This document shows positions 25,954 to 40,533 of a DNA stretch of 64,000 bases, in pieces; position 1 is the first letter of the stretch, and every line of letters starts with the position of its first letter. The notes under the pieces are model-generated. The model saw only the letters and a program-made list of their open reading frames with translations, was not told the origin of the DNA and searched no databases. Source of the DNA: Astropecten irregularis (lineage: Eukaryota > Echinodermata > Asteroidea > Paxillosida > Astropectinidae); contig OZ020246.1 in NCBI GenBank assembly GCA_963971285.1, positions 13,003,217-13,067,216 of the forward strand. Direction: 5' to 3'. The translations under genes were made by a program, and so were the position numbers.

Positions 25954-28900
25954 AACTTCTTAATTTTTTTTCCAGACTTAAAAAAATCTAATCTGACATC
26001 GGACTCGCTTGAAATATATCAAAATTTGGCATTATCATCACGGGTCAAAAAGTGGATGTTTTCACCAGGTCAAGACCTGATGGCCATCGGCCATTTTTCA
26101 CCAGGTCCAGACCTGATAGCCAGGGGTCCCGGGTGCGAGACCCGAAACTTCATAATTTTTTTCCAGACATTAAAAAATCTAATCTGACATCTGACTCGCT
26201 TGAAATATATCAAAATTTGGCATTATCATCACGGGTCAAAAAGTGGATGTTTTCACCAGGTCCGGACCTGATGGCCATCGGCCATTTTTCACCAGGTCCG
26301 GACCTGATAGCCAGGGGTCCCCGGTGCGAGACCCGAAACTTCTTAATTTTTTTTCCAGACTTAAACAAATCTAATCTGACATCGGACTCGCTTGAAATAT
26401 ATCAAAATTTTTTTCATTATCCTCACGGGTCAAAAGGTGGATGTTTTCACCAGGTCCGGACCTGATGGCCATCAGCCATTTTTCACCAGGTCCGGACCTG
26501 ATAGCCAGGGGTCCCGGGTGCGAGACCCGAAACTTCATAATTTTTTTTCCAGACATTAAAAAATCTAATCTGACATCGGACTCGCTTGAAATATATCAAA
26601 ATTTGGCCTTATCATCACGGGTCAAAAAGTGAATGTTTTCACCAGGTCCGGACCTGATGGCCATCGGCCATTTTTCACCAGGTCCGGACCTGATAGCCAG
26701 GGGTCCCGGGTGCGAGACCCGAAACTTCATAATTTTTTTTCCAGACATTAAAAAATCTAATCTTACATCGGACTTGCTTGAAATATATCAAAATTTGGCA
26801 TTATAATCACGGGTCAAAAAGTGGATGTTTTCACCAGGTCCGGACCTGATAGCCATCGGCCATTTTTCACCAGGTCCGGACCTGATAGCCAGGGGTCCCG
26901 GGTGCGAGACCCGAAACTTCTTAATTTTTTTTCCAGACTTAAACAAATCTAATCTGACATCGGACTCGCTTGAAATATATCAAAATTTTTTTCATTATCA
27001 TCACGGGTCAAAAGGTGGATGTTTTCACCAGGTCCGGACCTGATGGCCATCAGCCATTTTTCACCAGGTCCGGACCTGATAGCCAGGGGTCCCGGGTGCG
27101 AGACCCGAAACTTCTTAATTTTTTTTCCAGACTTAAAAAAATCTAATCTGACATCGGACTCGCTTGAAATATATCAAATTTTTTTTCATTATCATCACGG
27201 GTCAAAAGGTGGATGTTTTCACCAGGTCCGGACCTGATGGCCATCAGCCATTTTTCACCAGGTCCGGACCTGATAGCCAGGGGTCCCGGGTGCGAGACCC
27301 GAAACTTCATAATTTTTTTTCCAGACATTAAAAAATCTAATCTGACATCGGACTCGCTTGAAATATATCAAAATTTGGCATTATCATCACGGGTCAAAAA
27401 GTGGATGTTTTCACCAGGTCCTGACCTGATGGCCATCGGCCATTTTTCACCAGGTCCGGACCTGATAGCCAGGGGTCCCCGGTGCGAGACCCGAAACTTC
27501 TTAATTTTTTTTCCAGACTTAAAAAAATCTAATCTGACATCGGACTCGCTTGAAATATATCAAAATTTGGCATTATCATCACGGGTCAAAAAGTGGATGT
27601 TTTCACCAGGTCCGGACCTGATAGCCATCGGCCATTTTTCACCAGGTCCGGACCTGATAGCCAGGGGTCCCGGGTGCGAGACCCGAAACTTAAGAATTTT
27701 TTTTCCAGACATTAAAAAATCTAATCTGACATCGGACTTGCTTGAAATATATCAAAATTTGGCATTATCATCACGGGTCAAAAAGTGGATGTTTTCACCA
27801 GGTCCGGACCTGATGGCCATCGGCCATTTTTCACCAGGTCCGGACCTGATAGCCAGGGGTCCCCGGTGCGAGACCCGAAACTTCTTAATTTTTTTTCCAG
27901 ACTTAAAAAAATCTAATCTGACATCGGACTCGCTTGAAATATATCAAAATTTGGCATTATCATCACGGGTCAAAAAGTGGATGTTTTCACCAGGTCCGGA
28001 CCTGATGGCCATCGGCCATTTTTCACCAGGTCCGGACCTGATAGCCAGGGGTCCCGGGTGCGAAACCCAAAACTTCATAATTTTTTTTCCAGACGTTAAA
28101 AACTCTAATCTGACATCAGACTCGCTTGAAATATATCAAAATTTGGCATTATCATCACGGGTCAAAAAGTGGATGTTTTCACCAGGTCCGGACCTGATGG
28201 CCATCGGCCATTTTTCACCAGGTCCGGACCTGATAGCCAGGGGTCCCGGGTGCGAGACCCGAAACTTCATAATTTTTTTCCAGACATTAAAAAATCTAAT
28301 CTGACATCTGACTCGCTTGAAATATATCAAAATTTGGCATTATCATCACGGGTCAAAAAGTGGATGTTTTCACCAGGTCCGGACCTGATGGCCATCAGCC
28401 ATTTTTCACCTGGTCCGGACCTGATAGCCAGGGGTCCCCGGTGCGAGACCCGAAACTTCATAATTTTTTTTCCAGACATTAAAAAATCTAATCTGACATC
28501 GGACTCGCTTGAAATATATCAAAATTTGGCCTTATCATCACGGGTCAAAAAGTGAATGTTTTCACCAGGTCCGGACCTGATGGCCATCGGCCATTTTTCA
28601 CCAGGTCCGGACCTGATAGCCAGGGGTCCTGGGTGCGAGACCCGAAACTTCATAATTTTTTTTCCAGACATTAAAAAATCTAATCTTACATCGGACTTGC
28701 TTGAAATATATCAAAATTTGGCATTATAATCACGGGTCAAAAAGTGGATGTTTTCACCAGGTCCGGACCTGATAGCCATCGGCCATTTTTCACCAGGTCC
28801 GGACCTGATAGCCAGGGGTCCCGGGTGCGAGACCCGAAACTTAATAATTTTTTTTCCAGACATTAAAAAATCTAATCTGACATCGGACTTGCTTGAAATA

Positions 28901-30182
28901 TATCAAAATTTGGCATTATCATCACGGGTCAAAAAGTGGATGTTTTCACCAGGTCCGGACCTGATGGCCATCGGCCATTTTTCACCAGGTCCGGACCTGA
29001 TAGCCAGGGGTCCCCGGTGCGAGACCCGAAACTTCTTAATTTTTTTTCCAGACTTAAAAAAATCTAATCTGACATCGGACTCGCTTGAAATATATCAAAA
29101 TTTGGCATTATCATCACGGGTCAAAAAGTGGATGTTTTCACCAGGTCCGGACCTGATGGCCATCGGCCATTTTTCACCAGGTCCGGACCTGATAGCCAGG
29201 GGTCCCGGGTGCGAAACCCAAAACTTCATAATTTTTTTTCCAGACGTTAAAAACTCTAATCTGACATCGGACTCGCTTGAAATATATCAAAATTTGGCAT
29301 TATCATCACGGGTCAAAAAGTGGATGTTTTCACCAGGTCCGGACCTGATGGCCATCGGCCATTTTTCACCAGGTCCGAACCTGATAGCCAGGGGTCCCGG
29401 GTGCGAGACCCGAAACTTCATAATTTTTTTCCAGACATTAAAAAATCTAATCTGACATCTGACTCGCTTGAAATATATCAAAATTTGGCATTATCATCAC
29501 GGGTCAAAAAGTGGATGTTTTCACCAGGTCCGGACCTGATGGCCATCGGCCATTTTTCACCAGGTCCGGACCTGATAGCCAGGGGTCCCCGGTGCGAGAC
29601 CCGAAACTTCTTAATTTTTTTTCCAGACTTAAACAAATCTAATCTGACATCGGACTCGCTTGAAATATATCAAAATTTTTTTCATTATCCTCACGGGTCA
29701 AAAGGTGGATGTTTTCACCAGGTCCGGACCTGATGGCCATCAGCCATTTTTCACCAGGTCCGGACCTGATAGCCAGGGGTCCCGGGTGCGAGACCCGAAA
29801 CTTCATAATTTTTTTTCCAGACATTAAAAAATCTAATCTGACATCGGACTCGCTTGAAATATATCAAAATTTGGCATTATCATCACGGGTCAAAAAGTGG
29901 ATGTTTTCACCAGGTCCTGACCTGATAGCCATCGGCCATTTTTCACCAGGTCTGGACCTGATAGCCAGGGGTCCCCGGTGCGAGACCCGAAACTTCTTAA
30001 TTTTTTTTCCAGACTTAAAAAAATCTAATCTGACATCGGACTCGCTTGAAATATATCAAAATTTGGCATTATCATCACGGGTCAAAAAGTGGATGTTTTC
30101 ACCAGGTCCGGACCTGATAGCCATCGGCCATTTTTCACCAGGTCCGGACCTGATAGCCAGGGGTCCCGGGTGCGAGACCCGA

Positions 30183-30312
30183 AACTTAATAATTTTTTTT
30201 CCAGACATTAAAAAATCTAATCTGACATCGGACTTGCTTGAAATATATCAAAATTTGGCATTTTTCACCAGGTCCGGACCTGATAGCCAGGGGTCCCCGG
30301 TGCGAGACCCGA
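30183..30312 (+). repeat. 130-bp monomer with 62-bp deletion, copy 2
   Basis: This has the same junction as the unit at 25824, exactly 4359 bp later. It was copied with the tandem block and is not an independent deletion. Confidence 0.9.
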
Positions 30313-30514
30313 AACTTCTTAATTTTTTTTCCAGACTTAAAAAAATCTAATCTGACATCGGACTCGCTTGAAATATATCAAAATTTGGCATTATCATCAC
30401 GGGTCAAAAAGTGGATGTTTTCACCAGGTCAAGACCTGATGGCCATCGGCCATTTTTCACCAGGTCCAGACCTGATAGCCAGGGGTCCCGGGTGCGAGAC
30501 CCGAAACTTCATAA

Positions 30515-32063
30515 TTTTTTTCCAGACATTAAAAAATCTAATCTGACATCTGACTCGCTTGAAATATATCAAAATTTGGCATTATCATCACGGGTCAAAA
30601 AGTGGATGTTTTCACCAGGTCCGGACCTGATAGCCATCGGCCATTTTTCACCAGGTCCGGACCTGATAGCCAGGGGTCCCGGGTGCGAGACCCGAAACTT
30701 CATAATTTTTTTTCCAGACATTAAAAAATCTAATCTGACATCGGACTCGCTTGAAATATATCAAAATTTGGCCTTATCATCACGGGTCAAAAAGTGAATG
30801 TTTTCACCAGGTCCGGACCTGATGGCCATCGGCCATTTTTCACCAGGTCCGGACCTGATAGCCAGGGGTCCCGGGTGCGAGACCCGAAACTTCATAATTT
30901 TTTTTCCAGACATTAAAAAATCTAATCTGACATCGGACTTGCTTGAAATATATCAAAATTTGGCATTATAATCACGGGTCAAAAAGTGGATGTTTTCACC
31001 AGGTCCGGACCTGATAGCCATCGGCCATTTTTCACCAGGTCCGGACCTGATAGCCAGGGGTCCCGGGTGCGAGACCCGAAACTTAATAATTTTTTTTCCA
31101 GACATTAAAAAATCTAATCTGACATCGGACTTGCTTGAAATATATCAAAATTTGGCATTATCATCACGGGTCAAAAAGTGGATGTTTTCACCAGGTCCGG
31201 ACCTGATGGCCATCGGCCATTTTTCACCAGGTCCGGACCTGATAGCCAGGGGTCCCCGGTGCGAGACCCGAAACTTCTTAATTTTTTTTCCAGACATTAA
31301 AAAATCTAATCTGACATCTGACTCGCTTGAAATATATCAAAATTTGGCATTATCATCACGGGTCAAAAAGTGGATGTTTTCACCAGGTCCGGACCTGATA
31401 GCCATCGGCCATTTTTCACCAGGTCCGGACCTGATAGCCAGGGGTCCCGGGTGCGAGACCCGAAACTTCATAATTTTTTTTCCAGACATTAAAAAATCTA
31501 ATCTGACATCGGACTCGCTTGAAATATATCAAAATTTGGCCTTATCATCACGGGTCAAAAAGTGAATGTTTTCACCAGGTCCGGACCTGATGGCCATCGG
31601 CCATTTTTCACCAGGTCCGGACCTGATAGCCAGGGGTCCCGGGTGCGAGACCCGAAACTTCATAATTTTTTTTCCAGACATTAAAAAATCTAATCTGACA
31701 TCGGACTTGCTTGAAATATATCAAAATTTGGCATTATAATCACGGGTCAAAAAGTGGATGTTTTCACCAGGTCCGGACCTGATAGCCATCGGCCATTTTT
31801 CACCAGGTCCGGACCTGATAGCCAGGGGTCCCGGGTGCGAGACCCGAAACTTAATAATTTTTTTTCCAGACATTAAAAAATCTAATCTGACATCGGACTT
31901 GCTTGAAATATATCAAAATTTGGCATTATCATCACGGGTCAAAAAGTGGATGTTTTCACCAGGTCCGGACCTGATGGCCATCGGCCATTTTTCACCAGGT
32001 CCGGACCTGATAGCCAGGGGTCCCCGGTGCGAGACCCGAAACTTCTTAATTTTTTTTCCAGAC
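30515..32063 (+). repeat. Tandem duplication, 768-bp (4-monomer) period
   Basis: Bases 30515-31295 match 31283-32063 at a lag of 768. Limits are a/t at 30514/31282 and a/t at 31296/32064. At the join a CCCGG, cttctt monomer runs into a unit that keeps the ctgacatctg form, a combination not seen in the related block at 44.4 kb. Confidence 0.85.
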
Positions 32064-32558
32064 TTAAAAAAATCTAATCTGACATCGGACTCGCTTGAAA
32101 TATATCAAAATTTGGCATTATCATCACGGGTCAAAAAGTGGATGTTTTCACCAGGTCCGGACCTGATGGCCATCGGCCATTTTTCACCAGGTCCGGACCT
32201 GATAGCCAGGGGTCCCGGGTGCGAAACCCAAAACTTCATAATTTTTTTTCCAGACGTTAAAAACTCTAATCTGACATCGGACTCGCTTGAAATATATCAA
32301 AATTTGGCATTATCATCACGGGTCAAAAAGTGGATGTTTTCACCAGGTCCGGACCTGATGGCCATCGGCCATTTTTCACCAGGTCCGGACCTGATAGCCA
32401 GGGGTCCCGGGTGCGAGACCCGAAACTTCATAATTTTTTTCCAGACATTAAAAAATCTAATCTGACATCGGACTCGCTTGAAATATATCAAAATTTGGCA
32501 TTATCATCACGGGTCAAAAAGTGGATGTTTTTACCAGGTCCGGACCTGATGGCCATCA

Positions 32559-35500
32559 GCCATTTTTCACCAGGTCCGGACCTGATAGCCAGGGGTCCCA
32601 GGTGCGAGACCCGAAGCTTCATAATTTTTTTTCCAGACATTAAAAAATCTAATCTGACATCGGACTCGCTTGAAATATATCAAAATTTGGCATTATCATC
32701 ACGGGTCAAAAAGTGAATGTTTTCACCAGGTCCGGACCTGATGGCCATCGGCCATTTTTCACCAGGTCCGCACCTGATAGCCAGGGGTCCCCGGTGCGAG
32801 ACCCGAAACTTCTTAATTTTTTTTCCATACTTAAAAAAATCTAATCTGACATCGGACTCGCTTGAAATATATCAAAATTTGGCATTATCATCACGGGTCA
32901 AAAAGTGGATGTTTTCACCAGGTCCGAACCTGATGGCCATCGGCCATTTTTCACCAGGTCCGGACCTGATAGCCAGGGGTCCCGGGTGCGAAACCCAAAA
33001 CTTCATAATTTTTTTTCCAGACTTAAAAAAATCTAATCTGACATCGGACTCGCTTGAAATATATCAAAATTTTTTTCATTATCATCACGGGTCAAAAGGT
33101 GGATGTTTTCACCAGGTCCGGACCTGATGGCCATCAGCCATTTTTCACCAGGTCCGGACCTGATAGCCAGGGGTCCCGGGTGCGAGACCCGAAACTTCAT
33201 AATTTTTTTTCCAGACATTAAAAAATCTAATCTGACATCGGACTCGCTTGAAATATATCAAAATTTGGCATTATCATCACGGGTCAAAAAGTGGATGTTT
33301 TCACCAGGTCCTGACCTGATGGCCATCGGCCATTTTTCACCAGGTCCGGACCTGATAGCCAGGGGTCCCCGGTGCGAGACCCGAAACTTCTTAATTTTTT
33401 TTCCAGACTTAAAAAAATCTAATCTGACATCGGACTCGCTTGAAATATATCAAAATTTGGCATTATCATCACGGGTCAAAAAGTGGATGTTTTCACCAGG
33501 TCCGGACCTGATAGCCATCGGCCATTTTTCACCAGGTCCGGACCTGATAGCCAGGGGTCCCGGGTGCGAGACCTGAAACTTAATAATTTTTTTTCCAGAC
33601 ATTAAAAAATCTAATCTGACATCGGACTTGCTTGAAATATATCAAAATTTGGCATTATCATCACGGGTCAAAAAGTGGATGTTTTCACCAGGTCCGGACC
33701 TGATGGCCATCGGCCATTTTTCACCAGGTCCGGACCTGATAGCCAGTGGTCCCCGGTGCGAGACCCGAAACTTCTTAATTTTTTTTCCAGACTTAAAAAA
33801 ATCTAATCTGACATCGGACTCGCTTGAAATATATCAAAATTTGGCATTATCATCACGGGTCAAAAAGTGGATGTTTTCACCAGGTCCGGACCTGATGGCC
33901 ATCGGCCATTTTTCACCAGGTCCGGACCTGATAGCCAGGGGTCCCGGGTGCGAAACCCAAAACTTCATAATTTTTTTTCCAGACGTTAAAAACTCTAATC
34001 TGACATCGGACTCGCTTGAAATATATCAAAATTTGGCATTATCATCACGGGTCAAAAAGTGGATGTTTTCACCAGGTCCGGACCTGATGGCCATCGGCCA
34101 TTTTTCACCAGGTCCGAACCTGATAGCCAGGGGTCCCGGGTGCGAGACCCGAAACTTCATAATTTTTTTCCAGACATTAAAAAATCTAATCTGACATCTG
34201 ACTCGCTTGAAATATATCAAAATTTGGCATTATCATCACGGGTCAAAAAGTGGATGTTTTCACCAGGTCCGGACCTGATGGCCATCGGCCATTTTTCACC
34301 AGGTCCGGACCTGATAGCCAGGGGTCCCCGGTGCGAGACCCGAAACTTCTTAATTTTTTTTCCAGACTTAAACAAATCTAATCTGACATCGGACTCGCTT
34401 GAAATATATCAAAATTTTTTTCATTATCATCACGGGTCAAAAGGTGGATGTTTTCACCAGGTCCGGACCTGATGGCCATCAGCCATTTTTCACCAGGTCC
34501 GGACCTGATAGCCAGGGGTCCCGGGTGCGAGACCCGAAACTTCATAATTTTTTTTCCAGACATTAAAAAATCTAATCTGACATCGGACTCGCTTGAAATA
34601 TATCAAAATTTGGCATTATCATCACGGGTCAAAAAGTGGATGTTTTCACCAGGTCCTGACCTGATGGCCATCGGCCATTTTTCACCAGGTCTGGACCTGA
34701 TAGCCAGGGGTCCCCGGTGCGAGACCCGAAACTTCTTAATTTTTTTTCCAGACTTAAAAAAATCTAATCTGACATCGGACTCGCTTGAAATATATCAAAA
34801 TTTGGCATTATCATCACGGGTCAAAAAGTGGATGTTTTCACCAGGTCCGGACCTGATAGCCATCGGCCATTTTTCACCAGGTCCGGACCTGATAGCCAGG
34901 GGTCCCGGGTGCGAGACCCGAAACTTAATAATTTTTTTTCCAGACATTAAAAAATCTAATCTGACATCGGACTTGCTTGAAATATATCAAAATTTGGCAT
35001 TATCATCACGGGTCAAAAAGTGGATGTTTTCACCAGGTCCGGACCTGATGGCCATCGGCCATTTTTCACCAGGTCCGGACCTGATAGCCAGGGGTCCCCG
35101 GTGCGAGACCCGAATCTTCATAATTTTTTTCCAGACATTAAAAAATCTAATCTGACATCTGACTCGCTTGAAATATATCAAAATTTGGCATTATCATCAC
35201 GGGTCAAAAAGTGGATGTTTTCACCAGGTCCGGACCTGATGGCCATCGGCCATTTTTCACCAGGTCCGGACCTGATAGCCAGGGGTCCCAGGTGCGAGAC
35301 CCGAAGCTTCATAATTTTTTTTCCAGACATTAAAAAATCTAATCTGACATCGGACTCGCTTGAAATATATCAAAATTTGGCATTATCATCACGGGTCAAA
35401 AAGTGAATGTTTTCACCAGGTCCGGACCTGATGGCCATCGGCCATTTTTCACCAGGTCCGCACCTGATAGCCAGGGGTCCCCGGTGCGAGACCCGAAACT

Positions 35501-36575
35501 TCTTAATTTTTTTTCCATACTTAAAAAAATCTAATCTGACATCGGACTCGCTTGAAATATATCAAAATTTGGCATTATCATCACGGGTCAAAAAGTGGAT
35601 GTTTTCACCAGGTCCGAACCTGATGGCCATCGGCCATTTTTCACCAGGTCCGGACCTGATAGCCAGGGGTCCCGGGTGCGAAACCCAAAACTTCATAATT
35701 TTTTTTCCAGACTTAAAAAAATCTAATCTGACATCGGACTCGCTTGAAATATATCAAAAATTTTTTCATTATCATCACGGGTCAAAAGGTGGATGTTTTC
35801 ACCAGGTCCGGACCTGATGGCCATCAGCCATTTTTCACCAGGTCCGGACCTGATAGCCAGGGGTCCCGGGTGCGAGACCCGAAACTTCATAATTTTTTTT
35901 CCAGACATTAAAAAATCTAATCTGACATCGGACTCGCTTGAAATATATCAAAATTTGGCATTATCATCACGGGTCAAAAAGTGGATGTTTTCACCAGGTC
36001 CTGACCTGATGGCCATCGGCCATTTTTCACCAGGTCCGGACCTGATAGCCAGGGGTCCCCGGTGCGAGACCCGAAACTTCTTAATTTTTTTTCCAGACTT
36101 AAAAAAATCTAATCTGACATCGGACTCGCTTGAAATATATCAAAATTTGGCATTATCATCACGGGTCAAAAAGTGGATGTTTTCACCAGGTCCGGACCTG
36201 ATAGCCATCGGCCATTTTTCACCAGGTCCGGACCTGATAGCCAGGGGTCCCGGGTGCGAGACCTGAAACTTAATAATTTTTTTTCCAGACATTAAAAAAT
36301 CTAATCTGACATCGGACTTGCTTGAAATATATCAAAATTTGGCATTATCATCACGGGTCAAAAAGTGGATGTTTTCACCAGGTCCGGACCTGATGGCCAT
36401 CGGCCATTTTTCACCAGGTCCGGACCTGATAGCCAGGGGTCCCCGGTGCGAGACCCGAAACTTCTTAATTTTTTTTCCAGACTTAAAAAAATCTAATCTG
36501 ACATCGGACTCGCTTGAAATATATCAAAATTTGGCATTATCATCACGGGTCAAAAAGTGGATGTTTTCACCAGGT
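32559..36575 (+). repeat. HOR relationship at 2690-bp (14-monomer) lag, AAGCTT-marked
   Basis: Bases 32559-33885 correspond to 35249-36575. Both carry 'ccgaagcttc', creating AAGCTT at 32614 and 35304, plus the tccgcacc variant and the ccatactt variant. Differences seen include agtggt at 33747 (aggggt in the partner) and an A/T change in the 194-bp unit near 33068/35758. A third AAGCTT copy lies at 38762. Confidence 0.82.
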
Positions 36576-39500
36576 CTGGACCTGATGGCCATCGGCCATT
36601 TTTCACCAGGTCCGGACCTGATAGCCAGGGGTCCCGGGTGCGAAACCCAAAACTTCATAATTTTTTTTCCAGACGTTAAAAACTCTAATCTGACATCAGA
36701 CTCCCTTGAAATATATCAAAATTTGGCATTATCATCACGGGTCAAAAAGTGGATGTTTTCACCAGGTCCGGACCTGATGGCCATCGGCCATTTTTCACCA
36801 GGTCCGGACCTGATAGCCAGGGGTCCCGGGTGCGAGACCCGAAACTTCATAATTTTTTTTCCAGACATTTAAAAATCTAATCTGACATCTGACTCGCTTG
36901 AAATATATCAAAATTTGGCATTATCATCACGGGTCAAAAAGTGGATGTTTTCACCAGGTCCGGACCTGATGGCCATCAGCCATTTTTCACCTGGTCCGGA
37001 CCTGATAGCCAGGGGTCCCCGGTGCGAGACCCGAAACTTCATAATTTTTTTTCCAGACATTAAAAAATCTAATCTTACATCGGACTTGCTTGAAATATAT
37101 CAAAATTTGGCATTATCATCACGGGTCAAAAAGTGGATGTTTTCACCAGGTCCGGACCTGATGGCCATCGGCCATTTTTCACCAGGTCCGGACCTGATAG
37201 CCAGGGGTCCCCGGTGCGAGACCCGAAACTTCTTAATTTTTTTTCCAGACTTAAAAAAATCTAATCTGACATCGGACTCGCTTGAAATATATCAAAATTT
37301 GGCATTATCATCACGGGTCAAAAAGTGGATGTTTTCACCAGGTCCGGACCTGATGGCCATCGGCCATTTTTCACCAGGTCCGGACCTGATAGCCAGGGGT
37401 CCCGGGTGCGAAACCCAAAACTTCATAATTTTTTTTCCAGACGTTAAAAACTCTAATCTGACATCGGACTCGCTTGAAATATATCAAAATTTGGCATTAT
37501 CATCACGGGTCAAAAAGTGGATGTTTTCACCAGGTCCGGACCTGATGGCCATCGGCCATTTTTCACCAGGTCCGAACCTGATAGCCAGGGGTCCCGGGTG
37601 CGAGACCCGAAACTTCATAATTTTTTTCCAGACATTAAAAAATCTAATCTGACATCTGACTCGCTTGAAATATATCAAAATTTGGCATTATCATCACGGG
37701 TCAAAAAGTGGATGTTTTCACCAGGTCCGGACCTGATGGCCATCGGCCATTTTTCACCAGGTCCGGACCTGATAGCCAGGGGTCCCCGGTGCGAGACCCG
37801 AAACTTCTTAATTTTTTTTCCAGACTTAAACAAATCTAATCTGACATCGGACTCGCTTGAAATATATCAAAATTTTTTTCATTATCATCACGGGTCAAAA
37901 GGTGGATGTTTTCACCAGGTCCGGACCTGATGGCCATCAGCCATTTTTCACCAGGTCCGGACCTGATAGCCAGGGGTCCCGGGTGCGAGACCCGAAACTT
38001 CATAATTTTTTTTCCAGACATTAAAAAATCTAATCTGACATCGGACTCGCTTGAAATATATCAAAATTTGGCATTATCATCACGGGTCAAAAAGTGGATG
38101 TTTTCACCAGGTCCTGACCTGATGGCCATCGGCCATTTTTCACCAGGTCTGGACCTGATAGCCAGGGGTCCCCGGTGCGAGACCCGAAACTTCTTAATTT
38201 TTTTTCCAGACTTAAAAAAATCTAATCTGACATCGGACTCGCTTGAAATATATCAAAATTTGGCATTATCATCACGGGTCAAAAAGTGGATGTTTTCACC
38301 AGGTCCGGACCTGATAGCCATCGGCCATTTTTCACCAGGTCCGGACCTGATAGCCAGGGGTCCCGGGTGCGAGACCCGAAACTTAATAATTTTTTTTCCA
38401 GACATTAAAAAATCTAATCTGACATCGGACTTGCTTGAAATATATCAAAATTTGGCATTATCATCACGGGTCAAAAAGTGGATGTTTTCACCAGGTCCGG
38501 ACCTGATGGCCATCGGCCATTTTTCACCAGGTCCGGACCTGATAGCCAGGGGTCCCCGGTGCGAGACCCGAATCTTCATAATTTTTTTCCAGACATTAAA
38601 AAATCTAATCTGACATCTGACTCGCTTGAAATATATCAAAATTTGGCATTATCATCACGGGTCAAAAAGTGGATGTTTTCACCAGGTCCGGACCTGATGG
38701 CCATCGGCCATTTTTCACCAGGTCCGGACCTGATAGCCAGGGGTCCCAGGTGCGAGACCCGAAGCTTCATAATTTTTTTTCCAGACATTAAAAAATCTAA
38801 TCTGACATCGGACTCGCTTGAAATATATCAAAATTTGGCATTATCATCACGGGTCAAAAAGTGAATGTTTTCACCAGGTCCGGACCTGATGGCCATCGGC
38901 CATTTTTCACCAGGTCCGCACCTGATAGCCAGGGGTCCCCGGTGCGAGACCCGAAACTTCTTAATTTTTTTTCCATACTTAAAAAAATCTAATCTGACAT
39001 CGGACTCGCTTGAAATATATCAAAATTTGGCATTATCATCACGGGTCAAAAAGTGGATGTTTTCACCAGGTCCGAACCTGATGGCCATCGGCCATTTTTC
39101 ACCAGGTCCGGACCTGATAGCCAGGGGTCCCGGGTGCGAAACCCAAAACTTCATAATTTTTTTTCCAGACTTAAAAAAATCTAATCTGACATCGGACTCG
39201 CTTGAAATATATCAAAAATTTTTTCATTATCATCACGGGTCAAAAGGTGGATGTTTTCACCAGGTCCGGACCTGATGGCCATCAGCCATTTTTCACCAGG
39301 TCCGGACCTGATAGCCAGGGGTCCCGGGTGCGAGACCCGAAACTTCATAATTTTTTTTCCAGACATTAAAAAATCTAATCTGACATCGGACTCGCTTGAA
39401 ATATATCAAAATTTGGCATTATCATCACGGGTCAAAAAGTGGATGTTTTCACCAGGTCCTGACCTGATGGCCATCGGCCATTTTTCACCAGGTCCGGACC

Positions 39501-40533
39501 TGATAGCCAGGGGTCCCCGGTGCGAGACCCGAAACTTCTTAATTTTTTTTCCAGACTTAAAAAAATCTAATCTGACATCGGACTCGCTTGAAATATATCA
39601 AAATTTGGCATTATCATCACGGGTCAAAAAGTGGATGTTTTCACCAGGTCCGGACCTGATAGCCATCGGCCATTTTTCACCAGGTCCGGACCTGATAGCC
39701 AGGGGTCCCGGGTGCGAGACCTGAAACTTAATAATTTTTTTTCCAGACATTAAAAAATCTAATCTGACATCGGACTTGCTTGAAATATATCAAAATTTGG
39801 CATTATCATCACGGGTCAAAAAGTGGATGTTTTCACCAGGTCCGGACCTGATGGCCATCGGCCATTTTTCACCAGGTCCGGACCTGATAGCCAGGGGTCC
39901 CCGGTGCGAGACCCGAAACTTCTTAATTTTTTTTCCAGACTTAAAAAAATCTAATCTGACATCGGACTCGCTTGAAATATATCAAAATTTGGCATTATCA
40001 TCACGGGTCAAAAAGTGGATGTTTTCACCAGGTCTGGACCTGATGGCCATCGGCCATTTTTCACCAGGTCCGGACCTGATAGCCAGGGGTCCCGGGTGCG
40101 AAACCCAAAACTTCATAATTTTTTTTCCAGACGTTAAAAACTCTAATCTGACATCAGACTCGCTTGAAATATATCAAAATTTAGCATTATCATCACGGGT
40201 CAAAAAGTGGATGTTTTCACCAGGTCCGGACCTGATGGCCATCGGCCATTTTTCACCAGGTCCGGACCTGATAGCCAGGGGTCCCGGGTGCGAGACCCGA
40301 AACTTCATAATTTTTTTCCAGACATTAAAAAATCTAATCTGACATCTGACTCGCTTGAAATATATCAAAATTTGGCATTATCATCACGGGTCAAAAAGTG
40401 GATGTTTTCACCAGGTCCGGACCTGATGGCCATCAGCCATTTTTCACCTGGTCCGGACCTGATAGCCAGGGGTCCCCGGTGCGAGACCCGAAACTTCATA
40501 ATTTTTTTTCCAGACATTAAAAAATCTAATCTG
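33619..40533 (+). repeat. Tandem duplication, 3458-bp (18-monomer) period
   Basis: Unit 1 is 33619-37076 and unit 2 is 37077-40533, one base shorter because T8 at 36853-36860 is T7 in unit 2. Boundaries are marked by g/t at 33618/37076. Interior differences seen are t/g at 33747/37205, c/g at 36704/40162 and g/a at 36725/40183. The differences cluster near the right end, so part of that end may have been overwritten by a later exchange. Confidence 0.85.

Larger units (their letters stand above)
21752..30631 (+). repeat. Tandem duplication, 4359-bp (23-monomer) period, apparently perfect
   Basis: Unit 1 is 21752-26110 and unit 2 is 26111-30469. The match at lag 4359 continues to 26272/30631, about 4.5 kb. 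Flanking mismatches are at 21750-21751/26109-26110 and 26273/30632. Rare private variants occur in both units at the same lag: CCTGGG at 24271 and 28630, ttaagaa at 23335 and 27694, and the 130-bp deletion monomer at 25824 and 30183. I saw no interior difference, which means a very recent event or a sequence-assembly duplication. Confidence 0.88.
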
